Shown: positions 57,760 through 64,000 of the stretch, piece after piece
How positions within the stretch are numbered: position 1 is the stretch's first letter
Layout: each line of letters starts with the position of its first letter
NCBI GenBank assembly: GCA_026873275.1
Contig: JANTUC010000017.1
Coordinates: 744,001-808,000 of the forward strand
Length of the DNA: 64,000 nt
Reading direction: 5' to 3'
From: Pseudopithomyces maydicus
Taxonomy: Eukaryota; Ascomycota; Dothideomycetes; Pleosporales; Didymosphaeriaceae
The notes under the pieces: model-generated
What the model was told of the DNA's origin: nothing
The model's input: only the letters and a program-made list of their open reading frames with translations
Database searches by the model: none
Position numbers and translations under genes: made by a program

Positions 57760-59454
57760 ATGCTTGCCGGAGTTCGCTCGGCGCTGGTAGTGCCACGACG
57801 ATACGTCCGCACCTTTGCATCTCGTAGCATTCCGCCCGGACCACGAGGTTCTATTCGTCGCGCAAGACCGCCCGTACCCCCTTCACGCGCCAATCTACCA
57901 GCTTCCTCACGGCACGGCGAGCAAAGACGCTCCGAAAACGAGCCCTCTGCGCCGTTGCCACCTCAGGAACCACCGTCCGGCGTCGAAGCCGTATCCAACG
58001 CTCTCGCCACCACATCGGATGCCCAAAACCCCCTCGTTACGCCCGTCCACATCCCCGAAGACCCCCATGGCATCATCAAAGAAACGCATCCCGCCATGCG
58101 CATTCTCGAGCACTCGGCCCTTGTCGTGCAGCGGCAACTGGAGATGATGAACGTGCTGGTGGGCTTTGAGCAAGCAAATCGCTATGTGATAATGGACCCG
58201 CATGGCAATCACATAGGCTACTTGGCGGAGCTAGATCACGGCCTGGGCAGAGCGGTGGCACGGCAGGCCTTCAAGACACACCGTTCGTTCACTTGCATGG
58301 TTTTTGACAAACAAGAAAGGGAGGTTTTGCGGTTCCATCGGCCCTTTGCGTGGATAAATTCGAGGATACGCGTATATGATGCGGTAGGAGATGGGCTAGG
58401 CGGATACACTGCGTCTAACACGTTGGAGGGCACCAGTCTCTCCTTAGATCAGACAGGTGCGAGCGTTTCTGGCCGACCGTTGTCCGACATGCGCGTAATC
58501 GGCGCAGCGGAACAAGAATGGGCACCTCTAAGGAGGAAATACAACTTGTTCCTTGCGCGTGAGATCGCATCCGAGTCCGCCGCACTCGACACGCCTCGGC
58601 TCACATCTGGTGATCTTCCCCTGTCAGATTCCAAGGCTATGACGACAACAGACGAAGCCGATAGAGAAATTGGTATGGTCCAGTTCGCACGTGTTGACGA
58701 GCCTTTCCTCTCCTGGGACTTCAATCTCATGTCAGAAGACCATCGCCTAATTGGCTCCGTCAACCGTAATTTCGGTGGATTTGCGCGCGAGATATTCACA
58801 GACACAGGAGTTTACGCGCTTAGAATGGACGCGGCAGGACTTCAAAAGGAGGTGCAGAATCATTCCAGTGTCGAACAAGCCAAATCATCGGTAGAGAATC
58901 ATCCAGGTATGACGCTCGATCAGCGCGCCGTAATGCTTGCGACGGCGGTCAGCGTGGACTTCGACTACTTCAGCCGACATAGCGGGTCGGGCGGAATATG
59001 GCCCATGTGGATCCCATGGTTCGGCGGAGGTGGTGAGGCCGCAGGAGGTGCGGCGGCAGGAGGTGCGGCGGCTGGTGCGGGCGAAGCTGCTGGGGCTGGT
59101 ACGGCCATCGGCGCAGCTGGTGAAACGGGCATCGCCAGTGAAGTGGGCGCTGCTGCACGAGGTGTGGGATCTGCCGAAGGCTGGGCAGCTGGTGCAGGCA
59201 CGATGGCTGGCTACGAAGCTATGCAGCGAGCGAGGGGTCAACCTGGGGAAGCAGACGATGCAAGCCCTCAAGCGATGGATGAACAGCAACCAGGAGAAAT
59301 AGGAGGAGAAGACATATGGGGTCAAAGCTCAAATCCATGGGACAACGGCGACAAAGATATTTGGGGAGGCGGTGGCGGGAATTCAGGTGGGGGCGGTTCA
59401 GGTGGAGGCACGGAGGGAGGAGGAGGCGGCTTCGACTTTGACGATTGGTTTTGA
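57760..59454 (+). CDS. AIM25: Mitochondrial phospholipid scramblase-family protein (AIM25-like)
   Basis: 564 residues, single exon. The Arg/Ser-rich N terminus (SALVVPRRYVRTFASRS) looks like a mitochondrial presequence. The scramblase domain starts near residue 115 (MRILEHSALVVQRQLEMMNVLVGFEQANRYVIMD in part) and runs to about 405, with F(D/N)xxSEDHRLIGSVNRNFGG and DTGVYALRMD. The remaining tail is low-complexity Gly/Ala (about 425-500) and Gly-rich (540-560), ending DFDDWF. Yeast AIM25 and its fungal relatives share the presequence plus scramblase layout. Phospholipid movement is the family's proposed role but is not proven for this protein. Confidence 0.92.
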   Translation: MLAGVRSALVVPRRYVRTFASRSIPPGPRGSIRRARPPVPPSRANLPASSRHGEQRRSENEPSAPLPPQEPPSGVEAVSNALATTSDAQNPLVTPVHIPEDPHGIIKETHPAMRILEHSALVVQRQLEMMNVLVGFEQANRYVIMDPHGNHIGYLAELDHGLGRAVARQAFKTHRSFTCMVFDKQEREVLRFHRPFAWINSRIRVYDAVGDGLGGYTASNTLEGTSLSLDQTGASVSGRPLSDMRVIGAAEQEWAPLRRKYNLFLAREIASESAALDTPRLTSGDLPLSDSKAMTTTDEADREIGMVQFARVDEPFLSWDFNLMSEDHRLIGSVNRNFGGFAREIFTDTGVYALRMDAAGLQKEVQNHSSVEQAKSSVENHPGMTLDQRAVMLATAVSVDFDYFSRHSGSGGIWPMWIPWFGGGGEAAGGAAAGGAAAGAGEAAGAGTAIGAAGETGIASEVGAAARGVGSAEGWAAGAGTMAGYEAMQRARGQPGEADDASPQAMDEQQPGEIGGEDIWGQSSNPWDNGDKDIWGGGGGNSGGGGSGGGTEGGGGGFDFDDWF

Positions 59455-59957
59455 GTCAAGCGCCTTTGTGTAAAGTCTTGTATTATTAGCTATGTGCCGA
59501 CCAGATCCCCGCAGATTGTTATTTTAAATTGTATAAAAACTGCAATCAAGAAGCTCTTATAGAGTATTTATTATTACAGCGTAAAAATTCATCTCAAATG
59601 CATTCGGATATGCTGTGCCAAGCAATGAATGCAGGGACCATGTAAACAGACGGTGAATGGCTCATGCGGGTCACTAGCGCGCGGTGAGTGAATGGACCGG
59701 AATCAACACTTTTCGTAGATTACCCGATTTGGATGTTGAGGCCGATGGCCCGTGCGTAGACTTTCGGCCCGCCCTTCACCTGCCAACACCCCGCGTGCTC
59801 ATATGTCTCCAAGCCATCCAGGTCGTACAAGGGACACACCTATTTTCCGTACCGACGAACGACTTCGGATCGTCGACTTTTAGTCGCCTGTAACAAATCC
59901 CGCCTCTTCCGCTCGATCGCCCACCCACCCTGCAACATCCACATTCACACGCCCGCC
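59455..59957. other. Intergenic region upstream of UBC7
   Basis: 503 bp: scramblase 3' UTR, then the UBC7 promoter with a C-rich leader just before the ATG. Nothing else seen. Confidence 0.4.
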
Positions 59958-60532
59958 ATGACATCCTCCGCGTCCAAGCGTCTATTCAAAGAATACCGGG
60001 GCCTCTCGTCGGATCCGCCAGAGGGCATCACTGCCGGCCCAGTGACGGAAGATGACATGTTTGTGTGGGAAGCCCTGATCCAAGGGCCAGAGGATACACC
60101 GTTCGAAGGCGGCGTGTTCCCCGCCGAGTTGAAGTTCCCCAAAGACTATCCACTTGCGCCTCCGAAGATGAAGTTCCTGGTGGACATGTGGCACCCCAAC
60201 GGTACGTGCGCGCTGCTATCCACCAAGAGGGAGCATGGCACTGGTGCGTACGTTGAGCCCAGTGCTGACAGCATCCAGTGTATCCCAACGGCGAAGTATG
60301 CATTTCCATCCTGCACCCGCCAGGCGACGACCCGCACCACTACGAGCAAGCCTCCGAGCGCTGGTCGCCCATCCAGAGCGTCGAGAAGATCCTCATCAGT
60401 GTTATGAGCATGTTGGCGGAGCCTAACGACGAGAGCCCGGCGAATGTCGACGCCGCGAGGATGTGGAGAGAGAAGCGAGACGAGTACGAGAGGATCGTGA
60501 GAGATAATGTTAAGAAGAGTCTGGGGCTGTAG
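59958..60532 (+). CDS. UBC7: Ubiquitin-conjugating enzyme E2, UBC7 type
   Basis: Exons 59958-60201 and 60279-60532, with a 77-nt intron (GTACGT..CCAG); 165 residues, the same length as yeast Ubc7. The UBC fold is complete. EGITAGPVTEDDMF and GGVFPAELKFPKDYPL precede the active site. NGEVCISILHPPGDDPHHYE has the catalytic Cys at residue 89 and the acidic-loop insertion typical of the Ubc7/UBE2G2 class. It works with the Hrd1/Doa10 ligases in ER-associated degradation. Reading through the intron gives a false C terminus, so the splice matters. Confidence 0.97.
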
Positions 60533-61138
60533 CAACTTGTTTTAAAACAGGTTGGGCAAGAGGATGATTTACGATATAGAGTCATGGCATACATTTGATT
60601 GCATTTACATGGCGTTTGGGAGGTGCGCGCATAGCAGTGCGTAGTTGAGGGCGCTTTGGGCGAGGGATACCAAGGGCAGCGTGCGTGCGTAGAAAATAAC
60701 AGGTACCATGCTATTTTTCTGGGTGTCTCATATCAAACAAGCGCAACCTTGCAGTTCTGTAGCTGCAGTACGCAAATGTGAAATCGCAAGTTGTTTTCTA
60801 GGCACCATTCGGGAAGAGCTACCGAGGCGCAGAACTCTGGATAAATGCCAAGGATATTACATGATATGTGGGAAGGTGGAGTGTGTTTATTCACGACCAA
60901 TAGCTCGCTGGCGCTGACTGATGTATACCAATCTCGGTCCATGATCTTCGATTTCGATATTTACCGTATGCAGTTCGGTAGTGGCGGTACGTTTGTGTGG
61001 AGAGACTAGACATGTGTGCCTTCCAGCTCCCCACAACGCTGCATCAATCATTACACATAACGAGTGGCTCTGGTGATTCATGATTTTGCACACCAACTTT
61101 CTTACAACAGCGTGAGACATCTTCACTCAAATTACATT
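60533..61138. other. Intergenic region
   Basis: 606 bp; short ORFs only. It contains the UBC7 3' UTR and the promoter of the secreted-protein gene at 61139. Confidence 0.4.
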
Positions 61139-62036
61139 ATGCTATTTGTTCTTTCACCTTTCTTCTTCTCCCTAGTTCTTGCAGCACATGTATCGTCTAA
61201 AACATGCGACCGCACATTTCTTAATGACATGACAGCTGCCTATATAGCTGCCCAGACCCTCGGTGAACCATGGCTGCTTCCTTCCATCGCTCCAAGCCTT
61301 ACCTACACCGAGCAATTCAAGCCTGGATCAATCAAGAGCGGCATCCTGTCGAAGCCACTCAATATTACCAGCCACCGTTCTTTCTATGATGAAGTCCTCT
61401 GCACTGCCTTCACACAATATCTCGTCATGGACCCTACGCACCCGTATGTTATTGGAACGAGGTTCGAGGCGGATGGATTGTATATCACGAAGATTGAGAC
61501 ACTGGTAACAGACCAAGGGGATTGGGCGTTCAATGCGACGGGCTACAAAGTAAGGTGAATCCAAGGCATACATAAATGGAGGTAATACTAAAACATCTTA
61601 GTACTGGGATGATCGCGAAGACTGGGATGAGATTCCCCAGAGTAGGAGAGACGAGCGCGAAGTCATTCAAGCTGCCGGCGATGCGTACTTCGATCGTTTC
61701 GCGAACGAAAACGTAACCGTACCTTGGGGGAAACCCTGCGCGCGGCTAGAGGGCGGTGCATATACCGGAACACGAAACCTGACAGGGAACACGTGTGACT
61801 TGGGTCTCCCCAGTACGATCAAAGTAGTGGATCGAAGGTACATGGTCGACCAATTCAACGGTGTTGTGGTAATCTATGTCGGGTTCCCGGGACTGGATCG
61901 AGATGATCCTACGAACCCAGCACCGGACAGTCATACCTTCCGCATAGAGAATGGTAGGATTAGATATATACACACCTTGAGTACCTGTGAGGGACATCCC
62001 GGTTGTGGGTTCAACGGTACTGGACCTCCATCTTGA
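61139..62036 (+). CDS. Secreted protein, DUF8021-like
   Basis: Exons 61139-61549 and 61602-62036; intron of 52 nt (GTAAGG..CTTAG); 281 residues. ATG 61139 is chosen because it starts a signal peptide (MLFVLSPFFFSLVLAAHVSS); the open frame upstream is out of character. The mature protein has the family landmarks: TYTEQFKPGSIKSGILSKPL, DGLYITKIETLVTDQGDW, then VIQAAGDAYFDRF and PWGKPCARLEGGAYTG, with several Cys. NxT sequons suggest glycosylation. This two-lobed fungal family has no established enzymatic role that I know. A cell-wall or apoplast function is plausible. Confidence 0.85.
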
Positions 62037-62137
62037 GAGACGTTAGTGATGGGGCTCATCAGAGAGCTTTACGTATATATATACATATACAAATTCTACT
62101 CGAACGAAATCTATTGGTCCAAACTCCTATAAGAGCC

Positions 62138-63744
62138 TCATACCCTTTCCTTGATTTTCCAGCCCGTGATGCAAATTCTCCCCACTATAATCGTGAGAGA
62201 GCCCACCAACATCATCGTGCCCGCCCACATCTGCGCCTGAAGATAGTCCCCATGGTTCTGCTGTATCAGTGCTCCCGATATCGGCGGTCCCATCAAACTC
62301 GCAAAACCGACCAAACTCAACCCCATTCCATTTCTCGTCCCCAACTTACTGTGATCCTTTGTAAGATTTGCCATGACCGCTGGAAATAATCCTTGGAACC
62401 CCGCGCTGAAGAAGCCGTAGAGAATGGTGAATGCGTACAACGAAGCCTTGGTGTTAACTGCAGACCAGCAATACATGAGTACACTGGTTATTAGCACCCA
62501 AGGAATGATCGTATTGTATGGCCCAAGCCACTTGTTGGCAATGTAACCTGGTATGAGGCGGCCGGGAAGACCCGCTCCGTTGATAATCAAAAGGAGATTG
62601 ACGGACTCGGTGTACGGCACCCCGATAACGTTAATCGCATAAGCGCTGATGTAGTAGAAAGCAAAATACACGCCGAGACAGACGAGAAAAAGGCCAATGG
62701 CGTACAGCGTGTACGGAGCTTCTCGAAACGCACTCAGTTCAAACAGTGGCCCGCTCTTTCTTGGCGGCAATCTCGGTCGTAGCAAACTCGTGTAGCACGA
62801 CCCGACAGCCAACATGATGAAGCCCATGACGCGAACCGTCCATTGAAAGCCTATCTGTGGAAGCAACTGGCGCATGATGGTTGGGTAGAGGAGTCCTCCA
62901 ATCGCAGAGCCGCAGGCCATGCAGGAAAGAGCAACGCTGCGGTTCCGCGCAAAGTAGGTGGTTATCAGGGAGACGGAAGGTGCAAATTGACATCCGTTTC
63001 CAAGCCCGACCATTACGCCCTGGGCGAGGAAGAACTGCCAGTACTTGCTGCAGAGGCTGGTGAGGAAGATTCCGAGGGTGGAGAGGAGCGCTCCGGGTAC
63101 GACTACCCAGTGGAAGAAGCCTGCATCGAGGGCTCTACCGGTGAACATGCCTGTCGTGCATTGTAAGCATCTCTGCAAAGATAGCCATGAAGATATGCAT
63201 ATGCTGGGATACAACAAAAAATATATAACATGTTGGACTGGCCTTGCGGCTCGAAAGATGGTGACTCACCTAGGCCAAAATGACCGAGCATCTGCATACT
63301 TCCAATCCAGCTCACAGCACTGGGCTCCATGCCCAACTCGCTCGTGTAATATGACTGGAAGACTCCAAAGGCCGAAATCATCCCCCACGTGTTTGTGATG
63401 ACCAGAAGACCCATCGCAACTTGAGTCCAAGCCTTGACGCCTCCATCTGGTGGCGGCCCTGGGTCCAAAACTGAAGCATTTGAGCGTGCAGTTATGGTCT
63501 TGGTGATTTGTCTGATCGTCTTTGGATGTCTCGATGAGACGTGAGAGCGATATGTAGGTATGCGCTCGATTTCTTCTTCCTCTTCTTCTTGTTCTTCTGA
63601 TTGTCGGTTTGGTAGAGAGCTCGGGGTATTATCGTCGGCTTTCTCACCGGTGTCGTTGCTGGAACACCGATCTTCTCTACGCGTAATTCTTTCCGTCGGC
63701 AAACCCTTCTCCACATCCGATGTCGCTTCGGTATGATAACTCAT
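62138..63744 (-). CDS. MFS transporter, monocarboxylate-permease type
   Basis: Exons (minus) 63744-63270 and 63150-62138; intron of 119 nt (GTGAGT..CGACAG); 495 residues. A long hydrophilic N terminus with an acidic run (QSEEQEEEEEEIE) precedes the marker PPPDGGVKAWTQVAMGLL of fungal monocarboxylate-type (MCT) carriers. About twelve membrane helices follow. Other MCT-like segments are FFLAQGVMVGLGNGC and YFARNRSVALS. The substrate cannot be read from sequence; fungal relatives move mono- or dicarboxylates, riboflavin or secondary metabolites. The gene ends 101 bp from the DUF8021-like gene, tail to tail. Confidence 0.92.
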
Positions 63745-64000
63745 CCTAGCTCAGTGCGCATTCGAAAGCCAAATGCCGTTTTCTTTCGAGATCACGGGCC
63801 GAATATAGGTGGTAGACTGTGAAGACCAAATCTCCGCACATGCAGGACACCCTGCATACTTAAAGCATGTATAAACAACCGGCGAGAAGACATCTCTCCA
63901 CTTAGTGGCAGTATGCGTCATGGATCTTGACGCGGTCATTGGCTAGGTTGATTAAAAAATTGGGGGTGGATTCCTCGTCGGCCGCGCTTGCGGTTAGACC
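63745..64000. other. Upstream region of the transporter gene
   Basis: 256 bp to the window end. No gene seen; probably the promoter. Confidence 0.35.

Overview
The window looks like nuclear DNA of a filamentous ascomycete, probably a dothideomycete (the class is an inference; no species is claimed). Genes carry short 50-150 nt introns with GT..AG ends, and the families present are typical of Pezizomycotina: DUF3176, a DUF8021-like secreted protein, a Cdc13/POT1-like OB protein, and a Ty3/Gypsy chromovirus. The window has two halves. About 1-33,500 is an extremely AT-rich block of dead, nested transposons whose mutations look like repeat-induced point mutation (RIP): C-to-T and G-to-A transitions with very few indels. 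About 36,500-64,000 is an ordinary gene-dense region, with a transition zone between them.

Transposon block. Region 1-6084 is a decayed minus-strand Gypsy element, with a clean 234-bp solo LTR (1093-1326, TSD GGGAT) inside it. A pristine 7,274-bp Gypsy chromovirus lies at 6090-13363, with 576-bp LTRs that I read as identical and TSD CTTAA. Its gag and pol are joined by a textbook -1 frameshift signal: GGGAAAC directly before the gag stop, then a stem-loop. On the opposite strand, between the chromodomain and the 3' LTR, it carries a 196-codon ORF for a Zn(II)2Cys6-plus-coiled-coil protein with its own TATA box. A full-length, heavily mutated copy of the same element (19169-26439) sits inside a Tc1-like DD34E transposon (18044-27432; 29-bp perfect TIRs, TA duplication). 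That transposon in turn interrupts one arm of a long inverted repeat (15362-16492 against 17931-28462). A second decayed minus-strand Gypsy follows (28463-about 32370), interrupted by a variant solo LTR of the pristine family (30837-31349).

Gene block. In order: a damaged MDR reductase-like gene at the isochore edge; glucosidase II alpha (-); nucleoside diphosphate kinase (+); a large telomere OB-fold protein (-); a DUF3176 membrane protein (+); a secreted protein with ten 16-residue repeats carrying EAEA pro-peptide-like spacers (+); a sulfite oxidase-like molybdoenzyme (-); an F-box-like protein (-); tRNA-splicing endonuclease SEN2 (-); a mitochondrial scramblase AIM25-like protein (+); E2 enzyme UBC7 (+); a DUF8021-like secreted protein (+); and a monocarboxylate-type MFS transporter (-). 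Most are housekeeping genes with no operon-like or obvious cluster logic. UBC7 and glucosidase II both serve ER quality control but are not adjacent.

The most interesting candidates are the antisense Zn2Cys6 gene inside the retrotransposon, the repeated C-x(3,4)-C-x(2,3)-H motifs in its Gag, and the repeat-peptide secreted precursor at 50323-51149.
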